From Trebouxia sp. TZW2008 (taxonomy: Eukaryota; Chlorophyta; Trebouxiophyceae; Trebouxiales; Trebouxiaceae), in NCBI GenBank assembly GCA_002118135.1, contig BDIU01000075.1:124001-188000 (forward strand): a DNA stretch of 64,000 nt, given 5' to 3'. The notes beneath the pieces are model-generated. The model worked only from the letters and a program-made list of their open reading frames with translations. It did no database searches and was not told where the DNA came from. The position numbers and the translations under genes are program-made. Positions 19,920 through 32,200 of the stretch are shown one piece after another (position 1 is the first letter of the stretch; each line of letters begins with the position of its first letter).

Positions 19920-22532
19920 ATGAAGTTTCCACCGGGCTATGTGCCAGGCTCCGGAGTACACAAGGCGTCCGGCTTCGGCGGCTTTGGTGAGCGTTTGCTT
20001 CGACAGCAAGGATGGGAGAAAGGAGAAGGCTTGGGCAAGCATAGAACAGGACGTGCTGAGGCAATCCAAGTGAAGAAGAAGGAGAACACTGCTGGGGTGA
20101 ATGCTGCACCCCAAAGAAGCGCCCAGTTTTTCTCCTTGCAAAGCGCTAGAACCTTGTCTTTTGCAGGTCGGAGCAAACAGGAGCCAGTTGGACTCGACCA
20201 AGTGGTGGGAAGGAGCGTTTGACACTGCACTAACCGTCATTAATCACGAGGTGGACTGCTGTGACTGGAACGCTGCGTGCTTCTGCAATTGTACTGTCAA
20301 CTTCCCACTCAACCTTGCTGCAAATTTGCTGCTACAGGAGTCTGATAGTGACAGTGACTCAGATGTCTCCACAGCTGACGAGGTCAAAGTGCAAGTGCGC
20401 AACAGTGATGGCACTGTCACATCTGCTGCACAGCATGAGCTCCAGATAGCCGCAGACTTGGCCGCGCAGCCAGCATGGTTTGGTGGAGGCAAATTTGGCG
20501 GCAGGGAGGGAAAGCTGGCCAGGATCAGACAGCAGGAAGCTCTGGCAGCAGCTAAGCTTGGACTCCCCTCCGCTACTTCTGAGGTCACTGCTGCCACACA
20601 ACAGTCCAAACCTTCTAAAAAGCGCAAAATAGCGCCGTCCACAGCTGAGGAGCAGTCAACACAGCCTAGTGCAGCAGCCACAGTCATCACAGTCAAAAAG
20701 CAGAAACACTCCAAGAAGCGCAAAGCACAGCAACCAATCACTGAGTTGCAGGCGGACACTGTTGACGCAACTGCCACTACAAGTGCGGATCCAGCTGCTG
20801 CTTCAACTGCTCCCGTACGGAAGCGTATAGTGGTTGAGCCAGCTGTTACATCCTTAGTACCAATAGTTCCTTTTGTTCCCACGCCTGCGGCAGGCTGGTG
20901 GGGCGCCAAAAAGTTCAAATCAGCAGGATGCTTGGAAGGGCAGCAAAAGAGCAAGGCTCAGTCAGAAAGACAAGAGTTTGATGAGGATGATCAGACTAAT
21001 CTATACATGGCAGCTCAGAATCTGAAGACCTCGGGCAAGAACGGCTTGGGAACAAAGTCACACATAGGTCAGTAGGCTGGACCTTGCCTATTCTAGTGTC
21101 TTCTCATGTCAACACACAATGCTGCTTTGTTAATCAGGTCTCGAAATCAAGTCTCGCATAGGTCAGTCTCTGAGCTCTTGCATCTTGCCTGTGCTGTGCT
21201 GTGCCACATTAATACACATTGATGCTTTGTTGATTGCACGCTTGTCACTTTCTTCATTCACTGCACGCTTGTAAAGTTCCTCATGACTTGCATGCCAGGC
21301 AGGCTCAGGAGCCCCAGCCAGCTACATACAGGAGCATTCAGCTGTTTTCAAACTTTGATGAACAAAGCAAGGCCCAGTTTTAGCATCAAATGCTTGACCT
21401 GCATTGAAAACCTCAGCATTCTGTTTTGCAAAGTCAACATTGTCATCAATCCATCGATGCCATCAATTGATCGATCAATCAATGACAGATGTAGATCATA
21501 TTCGGGATGTAGATGACGTCAATGATGAGCATGACGCTATGCAGGCAAAGTTGCAGGAGCAACATGGCAAGGTTCCAAAACCACATTCGATGATGATCCA
21601 ACAGCAGTGCAAGATGTTGAGGCAAAAGCTGCGTCAGATGTTGCTCAGGATCCAGCAACACATGAGGTCGCAGGCGTTTGCAAAAAGGAGTTTCAGCTCA
21701 GTGGGGCCCAGGACAGTCATCAGAAACTTCCCAAGATCAAGTGGAAGAAGATGGCGACAGCCCAGCTCAACAAGGTGTGTGCAGATGTTAGCTCATCCAT
21801 TGTTGGTTTGTTTGTGCTGCGATGTAGTGTGGAAGGGGAGTTGCTCAGGGGAAACAGTAAGGCATGTGCATGGACAAATTGGTTGTGCATCAACTCAAAA
21901 GACAGGCGCAGATCTGCTGCTGACCCTTGCTGTTTTGTGCACATGCTATTTGGCATGAAATGCAGCAGATGAGTGCCGTGGTTGTTTCCCACTTGCACTG
22001 GCCCTTCAACATTTCTCGCGTCCTTACATCAAGAATTTGCTGTGTGTCAGCCTTTGTTCCAGGGCATCTCTTCAGCAAAGCTAGTAGTGCTGTCAGTGAG
22101 GTCCTCTGACATCCACACTACCTCTCAGATGATTCCTTTGCAGCATATGTATTGATCTCAAGATCACTGCCAGAGCAAATCTGCACCTTCACGTTACAAC
22201 ATGCAAATGGCTAAATGGTGCTTAGCCAGCTAATGGTCAGACTTTTTACCACATCTGTACTGCAACATTCACCACGTGTCAGGCAAGACGTCCCTGGTTT
22301 GATCCTAGCATGCCAAGTCACTACAAAATGCTACTTGCACTTGTGCTTGCAGGCCAAGCAGAGGCATATGAAGACAAAGGACCTTCAGAGCGCTCTCATA
22401 CAAGAGGCGCAAGCAAAGCATCAAATGTCAACATCTGAACACAAACAGCTATTGAGAGCCTCTCTGTCCAAGGCACTGACAGGCAGTTCTCAATTTGTGA
22501 TCAATGGCAAGCACATCTTTCTAGCAGGCTGA
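19920..22532 (+). CDS. GPATCH4: GPATCH4-like nucleolar G-patch protein
   Basis: The first exon (19920-20096) encodes a G-patch: FGERLLRQQGWEKGEGLGKH followed by an AEAIQVKKKEN stretch. G-patch proteins activate DEAH-box RNA helicases. Exon 2 (20167 to about 20250) has STKWWEGAFDTAL, and exon 3 (20338-21067) is acidic then Lys/Ala-rich (SDSDSDSD; KKRK clusters that look like nuclear or nucleolar signals), ending AAGWWGAKKFKSAGCLEG, DDQTNLYMAAQNLKTSGK and GLGTK. A later exon ends KLPKIKWKKMATAQLNK (to about 21774), and the last ends SSQFVINGKHIFLAG with a stop at 22532, both familiar from plant and animal GPATCH4-type proteins. Exons between 21068 and 21600 are unclear. A copy of the exon 3 end lies at about 21138-21235. 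Relation to PINX1 rather than GPATCH4 is possible. Confidence 0.82.
21138..21235 (+). repeat. Copy of the end of the G-patch gene exon 3 and intron start
   Basis: The junction sequence at about 21045-21140 (AAGTC...CATAGGTCAGT and the next 70 bases of intron, ending GATGCTTTGTTGAT-like) recurs at 21145-21235. This gives a second in-line donor downstream of the used one. Confidence 0.72.
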
Positions 22533-23676
22533 CATTTACATAGGCAATGTGGAGTCATCCTGTGGCTGTCTTACGTCAGTTTGCTGCAAAGCACATATCT
22601 GTCATGTTGATAGAACACGGATGTGTTACAGGCTGTAACTTACAGCACATCAGGAATGAATCAGGTGTGTCAGCACGGTTGATCAGTGACAGTGCTTCTA
22701 TTGAAAATAAACTTGTCATTTCGATAACACGTGGATGTGTTGCAGCACATCAGGAATGAACCAGGTGTGTTGACACGGTCGATCAGTGATAGTGCTGCAA
22801 ATGAAAATAGGATGCAACAGTTCGTACCATTCCCACAGTGCAGGCTTAGGTTGCTGCCCCGCAAATTCAAAAACCAATGCTTGAGCCATGTCAAAATTTT
22901 GCAACTGCTGCTCGTTCCTTCAAACCACTTGCCTAAGCCAATTTGATGAAAGAAGTGTCACACGGTGTGCTGAGAAATATCATACACCTTCAACATTGAG
23001 TGGGACTCAAATCAAACGCTAATTTCACTGATAGTTATTCAAATTAATCATAATTTCAGCTGCAATAGTAGGAACATCATGAACCAGCAGCCAGCAATAA
23101 GGCAAGACACTACAGCACTCAAGGTTCCTGGGCGATCACTCAGCCGAGTACTAGTTGAGCTCAATCCAGTTTGACTGCCCTGATCGGACGAGAAGGGATG
23201 TATTCTGGATGATGTGGCCGTAGTCGGACGAGAAGGGATGTATTCTGGATGATGTGGCCGTAGTCGGACGAGAAGGGATGTATTCTGGATCATGTGGCCC
23301 GTAGCATGAAAACCAAGCCGAAGTTGACATATATATATCTCAAGTTGTAAGTAAGCCATGGCATCCCTGTCCAAAAGGACAGCAAGGGGTTGGAAAATTG
23401 GGAAAATAGGGCGTCCGGACTGGACAGCTTCCAGTGCAGCAGAATATTGTGTGTACCAGACCTGTACAACAAGCGTGTTTATTCCTAAATTTAAATATTT
23501 AAACAAAGCTCATCATGGAAGGCAAGCTGCATAGATACCAAAAACTGGACTTTGCTGATCATGAGTCAGTATTCATTTCTACAATGTTGCAGCACTGCAG
23601 ATCACCTGCAGCATGTTGACTACATCTTGTCTGCAGGGCAAAGCTTGTATGCTTTGCCAGGTTTGTTCAGACAGTT
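22533..23676. other. Convergent intergenic region G-patch gene / SEX4, repeat-bearing
   Basis: The 1.1-kb spacer between two stop codons holds a diverged direct repeat (about 22615-22715 against 22730-22815, sharing the CACATCAGGAATGAA block) and a 40-bp x3 tandem array (see separate entry). No coding exon is supported. Confidence 0.6.
23184..23303. repeat. 40-bp tandem repeat, three copies
   Basis: Three head-to-tail copies with period 40 start at 23184, 23224 and 23264. Each begins TCGGACGAGAAGGGATG. The first two units are almost identical; the third has a small change (GATCATGTGG, and an extra C) near its end. It lies between two convergent 3' ends. Confidence 0.92.
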
Positions 23677-26532
23677 TCACTTTTTGATCCACTGAACAAT
23701 GGTATCCCTCTCCCCTTTCTCCATCAACCCTTCTTCTGAGAGCAGCCTTTCTCTTGCAGCATTCACTTCTGGATTCGACATATTGCCCATAACCTCTATA
23801 TAATTGTTGATGTTTCCTCCATCCAGCAACGTTGGATGATCCGCTGAGTAAGTCCACCTTTCATCGAGTATGAACTTATAGGCAAATTTGCCTACAGGCA
23901 GTTGCCGATCTAGCACATATCGGTGTTGTTTTGGGTCCAATTGCAGATCTATTCTCTGTCCCCACCCCACATCCAGACCAGCTACCTGAAGAAGACAAAG
24001 TCAGCTGTATGCACTTGTATCTTTTACCCTGCATAGATTGTAAATGGCAAATGCGCACAAACAATGGCAGAATCAAGCGAGCAAAAGTCGATAGTGCAAC
24101 AGTGATCCAGCGTTAGCTCTGCATGAGCCCACAACATGTAGCTACAGCTGCGTCACTGTGGCACTCTCGTGTTCTGCTTGCATGCTTTTGCTGTTGGTTG
24201 TGCACATTTGCCAAAAGTAGGCTGACAAAGCAACACTTGCAAATGTGACGGCGCATATTCCACCCACTGCACATTTTCACGCTTTACAACAAGCTTGATG
24301 CATACCTTGAGTTATCGCAGGCACAGTACGTACTACCTTTTCCATGTCAAGAGATTTAGATTTATGTGATGCGTAAGCCAGCAATGCCGCAAAATGCACC
24401 ACAGACAGGTCACAGGTAGCCTCCAATATCGCTGCAAATGCTCTGAGCTTTGTTCTGCTTGATATTGCAGTCCGTAAGCAAACATGACATGCCTCAAGCA
24501 GGCTGACATGCCTCAAGCAACGAGTGCAACATCCCCATCTCACCTGCACACACTGAGCAAGACCAGCTTCGCTCAAGCACACAGCGATCCTGACTGGTGC
24601 TGTGCCCTGGCCGTCAAACAGGATGTTGCATATGGCTTGCTACTGCATTCCACAGGCAAACATGACGTGCCTCAAGCAGCCAGTAGCAAATTCCCATCTT
24701 ACCTGCACACGCTGAGCAAGACCAGCTTTGCTCAAGCACACAGCAATCCTGACTGGTGCTTTGTCCTTGCCATCAAACAGGGTGATGCATATGGCTTGCT
24801 AATGCACTTTACAAGCAAACACGACATCCCTCAAGCAGCAGTAGAAATCTCCCATCTTACCTGCACACGCTTAGCAAAACCAGCTCTGCCCAAGGGCATA
24901 GCAATCCTGACTGGTGCTGTGCCCTTGCCATCAAACAGGATGTCGCATGTGGCAGCTCTGATAGCTGTCAACTTAGGGTTGCACGCTCTGAGCCCAGTCA
25001 AGTGCTTATGGGCTTCCATCAACTGAAAGCCCTTGTACCAGTACATGTAGGCCAGGGCAAGTCCTGGAGCCCTACCCATGCCTGCACCACCCATGAGCAC
25101 GTTGAGCCGCAAGCATGTATGAGTCTGGAAGGCAACAGATCAAGACGTAATGTCCCAAAGCTGTCACTCCAGTCAAGTGCTTATGGGCTTCCATCAGCCG
25201 AAAATCCTTGTACCAGTACATGTAGACCAGGGCAGATCCTGGAGCCCTGCCCATGCTTCACCATGCATGACTGCTTTCAGCCACAAGCAAACATGCGTCT
25301 GCAAGGCAATAGACTCAGACATAATCTATCAGGTCCAGTCAAGTCTTGATGGACTTAAAGTAACAAAAGCCCTTGTATCAGTACGTGTAGGCAAGGGCAA
25401 TTCCTGGGGCCCTGCACATGCTTGTAACACTACTTTGAGCCGCAAGCATGTATGAGTCTGGAAGGCAACAGACTCAGACATGGTCTATCAACGCTACCAG
25501 TCCAGTCACGTCTTCATGGGCTTCCAGCAACAAAAGCCCTTGTACCAGTACAGGTCGGCAAGGGCATGACCTGGAGCCCTATGCATGCCTGCACCACCTA
25601 TGACTTTCGATGTCATGAAGCCCACATGAATCTGATAGGCACTCAGTGACTCACTCACTCACTCACATTTGAGACAGGACACGAAAAAACATCATACAGG
25701 GATTGGGCACTGCATGTCTTTTGCTGCTGCAGAGACTGCACTTGCCTGCTGTGCAGTGAATGTACAGCTTGCCTCTGCCGCTTGCTGACTCCTTGACCAA
25801 TGTTGCCACTGCTTCAGGAAGCCGTTGCCTCAGGCTGAATGGGTCAAAGTCTCTGATGGGAAACCTGATGTGCTTGATGTCGCCACGCTGCTTGCAGCGC
25901 TCAATGATTGGGTTGATATCCAGATCAAAATAGGCCATGTCTGAGTCTTCCTGTAAGCAGAAGATGGTTCCCACTCCAGCATCAGCTAGCCTGCATGCAT
26001 TTTATGCATTTGACCTAGCAGTGATGCAGGTATGCAACGGCCAAGAATGCTTGTTATTGTGTGCAAGGTCTTCAGGGCAGTTGTACCCGTCAACGTCTGC
26101 TGCTTTCTGTGGACATGAGCCAACAATCAGATCGTCCAGGATGTTATTGTAGTTCATCCCATCCTCATGTCTGTAGGTCAGCACTCCACCCATCCTTTGC
26201 TGCATTTCCTGGCTATACTCATCAGACAAGCCTTCCTGGACATCTGCGACGCATGCGCCATGAGATACGCCAGGACAAATGCAAAGTTGATGGTAGAAAC
26301 TATGTTGTGCAACTCCGACCGTCACAGTACCTTGATCTTCAGCTGATGCCTTGTCCGTCGAGTCGATGCCCTCTGCAGCTTGCGCTCGGGCAGGTGACGC
26401 GTGAGTATGCAGCCGGCGCCATTGATGGGCAGAACGTGTGAACTTATTACAGCATCTTCGGGTGTGTGCTGGCGCTCTCCTTAGAGCCAGCCCTGACGCT
26501 TGCAAGGGCGAGCTGATCAAGCTTGTCGCCAT
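23677..26532 (-). CDS. SEX4: SEX4 (DSP4) phosphoglucan phosphatase
   Basis: SEX4 removes phosphate from the surface of starch granules in the plastid so that amylases can act. Five exons (26532-26331, 26243-26087, 25990-25746, 25081-24861, 23985-23677) join in phase to 377 residues, against about 379 in Arabidopsis. The first 70 or so residues look like a chloroplast transit peptide (Ser/Arg/Ala-rich, few acidic). The dual-specificity domain shows [27 protein letters not shown] and [10 protein letters not shown]. The active site HCTAG|MGRAP (Cys199, Arg205) is split by an intron with a GC donor (at 25745-25744). The C-terminal CBM48 has [26 protein letters not shown] and [10 protein letters not shown], then the [12 protein letters not shown] tail. 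Both halves of exon 4 have several copies in the flanking introns. Confidence 0.95.
24480..24835 (-). repeat. Copies of the 3' half of SEX4 exon 4
   Basis: Two to three tandem, diverged copies of the exon 4 end ([15 protein letters not shown] ... KRVQVRW and the following GTAAGATGGG donor) lie at about 24680-24830 and 24530-24660, downstream of the real exon end at 24861. They generate a long, repetitive antisense open frame on the plus strand that is not a gene. Confidence 0.85.
25135..25615 (-). repeat. Three extra copies of the 5' half of SEX4 exon 4 (active-site Arg segment)
   Basis: Copies at about 25160-25262, 25340-25432 and 25500-25597 repeat [18 protein letters not shown] in variant forms ([54 protein letters not shown]). 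Each would complete the CX5R signature but runs into stops after the MEAHK codons. They lie upstream of the working exon 4 at 25081. Confidence 0.87.
25646..25670. repeat. (ACTC)n microsatellite
   Basis: A short run of ACTC units lies inside SEX4 intron 3. Confidence 0.8.
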
Positions 26533-26987
26533 GTCGCAAGTGCTGTGTCTGCTTGCCTCACAGCACTTGATACTAGCGACAGTCAATACGACAGATGCCC
26601 TCTCAAGGCAGTGTTGTGAATGTAGCTGTGTCGATTCAGACACACTCCGCACAGAATATAGATTTTGCAGCTGCTGTTGCTGATACTGCTGCAACAATTG
26701 AAGTCTGTTGCCGTCTTGACTTGTGCGACCCAGTCTTCAGGCAACAGAGGCCATGCATCTATTACAACATGTGCTTCCTGACTTTGCACCAACGCTGAAG
26801 CAACATGGAGTCCATGGACAGCACCTGGGGACTATAATTTGCACCTATACACAAACTTGACATTAACAGCCCAAAAAGGTTGTGTCCACACGCAGTTCGT
26901 TGGCAGCATGGCTTGCAACTGATGCTGTAGAATCTGCATAACTTCATTTTGCATGGTTGAATACACCTCCATTCAAGTTGTAAAGCA
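26533..26987. other. Intergenic region upstream of SEX4
   Basis: This 455-bp spacer lies between the SEX4 start (minus) and the SDR stop (minus). The open frame that contains SEX4 exon 1 extends upstream to 26697 with a Gln-rich leader; I chose the ATG at 26532 because it gives a normal transit peptide. Confidence 0.5.
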
Positions 26988-28475
26988 TCACCAGTCAAGC
27001 TTTGTCCCATCCCAATTCAGAAACATCCCTGTCTGTTTCTGACTAAGGCCCATGATGACTTTCTGTTGGCCAGCCACACTGGTGAGCACATCAAGGGGGA
27101 TTGCCTTTAAGTTACCACCTGGACTGCATTCCTGCGCTGCATTCTTCATATCTGTTCTTACCCACCCTGGATGAAGGGAGACTACTGTAAACCCCTCGTC
27201 TTTGAGATCATTTGCCAGCACCGCCGTCTCTGCATCATGTGACAAAGTAGCATTAGATACATGTGTGTTCATTGCATGAAGACATGATGAAGTTGCCATG
27301 ACATTGCACAGCATGTGAGTTGATTTGCGGTTAACATGACACTGCATAGCATTTGACGTGACATGCAGCATCAAGCAGGCAGAACAATTGCAAGCAGAAA
27401 CTGGCAAGCAATTGACGTTTTGGCAATTCTCACACTGACCCCTGACGTATCAGTCTTGCTGATGGCATGAAGAAGCATAACGTGCAGGCTATGCCGCATC
27501 CACTCTATAGCAATCAGTGGCACAAACCAGCATACATGTATGACTGCAATGATGGAGGTTCAAGTGACTCACGCATGTTGAGGGCAGCTTTGCTTGTGTT
27601 GTATGGCAGCAGCACGCTGGCAAGCGGATTTTCACCACCAATACCACCAGTAACAGTTGCACTGATTGACCCACAAATTGAAGAAGAGTTTACAATGACT
27701 CTGGTCTTCTTCTTCATCAAGAGTGGAAGAAAGTGCTTTGTGACCAGAAAGGGACCTACGACATTGGCTGTGAGCACAAAAGAGTAGTCTGATCCTTTTC
27801 TGCAGCAAGCAAAGCATGGTTCAAGAAGAGCATAGCATGGATATGACATGCACTCTGCTTCATGATTTCATGCATGTGTCTTCACATGCTTGCTGGTGTG
27901 AAATTTGACTCTGCAAGGAGCATTTAGAGGCAATGCACTGCCTGCAGCTGCTTGGCTTCAGCACATGTTTGATGGATACTTGACTGCAGTGCAAGGCATG
28001 CTGGCTTTTAAGCCTATAGACAATAGAAAGTTTAGACCAGAAGAGAATTGCTTACGTGTCTCTAGCTCTGCAGACATCCTCCTGGGTGCCGGCATTGTTC
28101 AATATCATATCAACGCCTTGAGGGTGTGTTTGTTCGACTTTAGCTGCAGCGGCCTGCAAAAGCATGCAGGTTGGCAAGGCGCCGGAAAGCGCTGAAGCCC
28201 GCGTCACACGGTCGGACCGGTACCTTGATGCTTTCCTCGTCGCTGGTGTCCATTTCGACAATTGTGAATCGCTTGCCGTGTCCTTGCTGGGCGAACGATC
28301 GCAGGTGAGCAACATTCGAAGATTTCCTCACGGTGCAGATAATGTGCGCTTTTGTCTTTTCGATGAACTGCCGAACTTGTTCGAGACCGATGCCTCGATT
28401 CCCACCGGTGATCACGAAGACGGTATTCGCATCCGCAGGCAGCAGCTGCGGAATTTTGCTAACGTGACAATCCAT
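26988..28475 (-). CDS. Short-chain dehydrogenase/reductase (C-factor-like SDR)
   Basis: Four exons (28475-28224, 28153-28056, 27799-27573, 27229-26988) join in phase to 272 residues, a normal classical SDR length. The NAD(P) site is TGGNRGIG (residues 23-30), followed by CTVRKSS. NNAG is at 103-106, the catalytic Ser lies in NSSSICG (155-157) and the active pair is YNTSK (Tyr183, Lys187). The later HPGWVRTDM is typical of the SDR subgroup related to bacterial C-factor. The Arg after the Gly-rich loop suggests NADPH, but that is inference. Substrate unknown. There is no clear targeting peptide; cytosol is the default guess. Duplicated exon borders are not obvious in this gene. Confidence 0.9.
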
Positions 28476-29220
28476 GCCTCACAGAGCACAATCACGCTGA
28501 CTACGTCAACATTGAAGCATTATACACGGACGTGCATGCAGTCAGATGAGGAACTTTCGAAATTTGGACAAAGTTCCAGCCATCTCTCGTTGAGTGCGCT
28601 GTGCATGCACCCCAAACTTGATGACAAAGAAAGTCATTGTGTAATGAAAATGATGCAAAGTGGCTCCGGGACCAGCTTTGCTCTATGACCTTGCTCTGAG
28701 ACTCTCAAATGTCACTTGGGTCTTGAGGGGATTTTGTACAAGTTCTTGCTTCGCTCTGAAGAGTACAAATCGGCTGCTAAACGTTCAACTCTAAAGCGGT
28801 GCTGGACAGAACGTAATGTTGTGCTGCAGCAGTAAACAAGTCGAACGTCTGCACAACATTAATGATGTACTAAAATGAACCTCAGGCCTAGCATGCTGCA
28901 GCCATCATGCACAATCATGTACAGGCTACTCAGTTCCCGGTCCATGATGATGGCAGGCATGTCACGCAAGTAATCCTACTGCAGTAACTGTTGCGGACAA
29001 ACCAAGCATGCAAGTGTTCTCGTTGCTGACAGGAAATCTGAAGGTAGAAAAAAAGCTGAGCATAGTTTGCTCGCTGAAAGAAAAAGGTCCCTAATTCAAC
29101 GGTGCAAGCCTCAAAGCAAACCTTGACAGGATGTCAAAGAGCTGCAACCATTGTGGACAGAAAGAAGGAAGTACTCCTGCGGCTCAACCTAATCCATGAA
29201 ATACTCTGTGACTCGATTTG
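28476..29220. other. Intergenic region SDR / P5-ATPase
   Basis: This 745-bp spacer lies between the SDR start and the P5-ATPase stop, both on the minus strand. I see no coding exon, repeat or RNA gene that I can support. Confidence 0.5.
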
Positions 29221-32200
29221 CTAAACAGGAGACTGATCAGTATCCTGTGCAATCCTGTTGCTAGGCCTGCTCGCAGGTAACAGGGAAGTCAGGTCAGTCA
29301 CAGCTGAAGCTGTGCGCCTCATCCAGTCTCCAACATCTGAAGAAGCTGTTTTCCTCAACGGTATATCACGGCCATCAAAAGATCTTCGCCCCACTGGGCG
29401 TCTGCTTTCTGCATCCTCTGTTTTTATTGAGTTATGTGCAACCGGTGCATCACTCTGTGTCTGAGCGTTCTGATAGCGAGCAATGATGCGCCGCAGGATT
29501 GGCATAGAGACAGCTAATACAAAGGCAAAAATGCCTATATACCAAATCAGCATGAGCTTGAAGTGCATGGGCAACGACTTTTGCCACATCCAGTCAGCTC
29601 CAAAGCTACTGGGGTGCAACTCCCATGAGACCAGAACGATGGTGACAATCAGCACAAAGGATGGAACCAGGGCGTTTTGGCGCAGCCCCAGGCAGTGTGG
29701 CCGCGTGTCCAGTAGGAAACTGAAAGCTGGGGCAAGTAGTTGAGACAGCCCTATTAAAAGCACCATGGCCACTAGCGCTATCTGCAAAACACGCAACAGT
29801 TCGGCGGCTGCAATTGCGGCATGCAACATAGCAGAGATTTTGGCGCCAGACCTGTCACTGCCCTGACTGCTGGTCAAAGGGTCACAGGCAGTGCTGAGTT
29901 GCTGATGTTTGGCAGGTTTGGGCAGTTGCCGTGAAAGCTGGTTGCATGCAGAGTTGCCTTTTCTAGTGGCAGTCTGACTGGTGTAGTCACTCAATAGTGT
30001 GAGATGAAACTTCATATTGATGCAACAGTAAAGAGGCAACTGTACGGTGCAGAAGTGGTGCTACAATGCTGGCTTGATGACGTATGCCGCATGATCAAGC
30101 AGCTCTTTTTGCCCCTGTACACGGTAACATGGCACCCTGATGCACAGATGACTTCCGAGTGCTCAATGCATGATGACATTGCTGCACCACGCAGCTCCAT
30201 CTGCCATCACACAGTGACACAATCTAGCACACTCATGCAGACATGACTGAAGACAGGCTAATGCACGCAAGAAAGTAAACATGGAGAGCCTGTAAGGCAA
30301 CATGCTCACATACAGATGACTGGGGCGTAGGCAAGGCATGCTGACAAAGTGGACGCGCGGCTCTTTGCCCTGCACAACTTAGACCCGCTGGAGGATGTGC
30401 AATGCATGCAAACACACCGTTCAAGCAAGACATGAGCAGGACATCAGCACAACAACGAGCAGGACAAGATTTGAAGGGCTCGCCTGATTTGAGCTGTCAT
30501 GAAACCATGACTGCCTGCGCAACAAGCCGATTGCAATCCCTTGCTCCACAGCAAAGTAAATCATGAAGAAGGCAAGGGGCCCAAGCACTGGCAGGGATGT
30601 GAGTGCACGTGCTGGCTTAGGGGGGTGAAGCTGAGTGGAAGGTCTTATCAAGATGAACCCAAGCGAGACAAAAAGCGTGATGTAATTCGCCACATTGAAC
30701 TGCAACATAAAAGAAGATTCAGCTTGGATCTGACACCACAAAATGCATTGCACTGTGACTTGCAGCAAGGCAGAAAAGCACAGAAGAACAGAATGGCAAG
30801 CCAGAATGAACATGTCTTCAATGTCATTTAGTCAGAAAATGTTCTATGAGCTGCTGATGTGGACTATGCACTATAGCTCAATGGTGACTGAAGCATTGCA
30901 AGATTCTGGTATGGTGCAGACAAGCTCAATCCCCTTGTATCAACTCAAGCGCAACGCTGGTGAGGTTGTGCATCATACATGCTTGCTGCAGCATGATGCC
31001 ATTGACAAGTGTACTGACCTGCTTTTGTGTAAGACCAACAAAGCCTGCAAAGACTGGGCCATTGATGACGGTCGTGATGGCTATCATGATCCCTATGACA
31101 TACCCAAACAACACCAGATACTGCACACACCACCATTCTTTGTATCAATGCAAGTCCACAGTTGTGACTTGCGCGCAGTCATTTATGCAATGCAACTGAC
31201 ACGATGAGCGGCATGCATACTACTGGCTGCAAAGTCTGTGGTACATTGAGCAGCAGTGGCAAACAGACTTGACATGGGAGCTGGAGCACTGGTCAAGCAA
31301 GGCAGCTAAAGAGTCTTGATGTGCACAGTATGAGCACCACAGGATGCTCAGTTGCCACAAAGTACCTTGGAAGAATCTGCCCACTCTTGTGTTTGAGATC
31401 AGCAAATACGGCAAGCATGTAAAGCTTGCGTGCTCACCTTGTAAATAGCAAAAGTGATGACAAGGGTTGCCCTTGCCTCTTTGATGAGGCTGCAGATACC
31501 TGCAGAGAAGCAGCAACCTTCTGTGGTTGCGATTATGCAATGAAGGAACATGTGCGGGCATGAGTACCACATATGCCGCTCATTATGCAATGTAGCAGAG
31601 GCTGCATTTTGCTGATGTTACAAGATAGCATGAGGCATAAGTTCGTTTCACACCAAACTCAACAGCACACCTCACATTCGCTCAACTACATCACTTGTTG
31701 CCAAATGTGAAAGGCGGGACTCAGCTGGGAAGCCTCACAGGCTGACACAAGAGGCAACTACAATGACCTTGTGCATGGTCACTTGACCATTTACTTGTGC
31801 ATCATTTCTTGCAACCCAGCTCAGTCCTTGTTAGGTATGACAATGAGGACTCCCCCTACAACAGAGCCAAACATGCCGACAAAAGAGGCAATCAAATCAA
31901 CTTGTTACGCTGCCATTAATTCAATCAATTGTAATGACATCTGTCTTCAAAGTGCACTTGTTACGCTGCCAATAATCCAATTACTTGTCATGACATCTGT
32001 CTTTAAAAAGCTCATGTGCCGACAATCACCACAGAAACTTACCCATGACAGAGCCAGACAGGCTTACACATGGTGCAGCCACAACAGCAGGGGATGCTCC
32101 AACAGCCAACCCCACATCAGCTGCTTGCAGTGCTGGCACATCATTGATCCCATCACCACAGTAGCCAACAACCAGACCCAAACCCTGGCAACAGCAGTAC

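Noticed and set aside
20244..20954. 236-codon minus-strand open frame
   Set aside because: It is fully antisense to exon 3 of the G-patch gene, which has clear homology on the plus strand.
24484..25026. 180-codon plus-strand open frame with repeated [15 protein letters not shown] peptide
   Set aside because: It is the antisense of the repeated SEX4 exon 4 ends; the repetition comes from exon copies, and there is no independent family match.
28164..28688. 174-codon plus-strand open frame
   Set aside because: It overlaps SDR exons 1 and 2 on the opposite strand; the SDR motifs leave no doubt about the coding strand.
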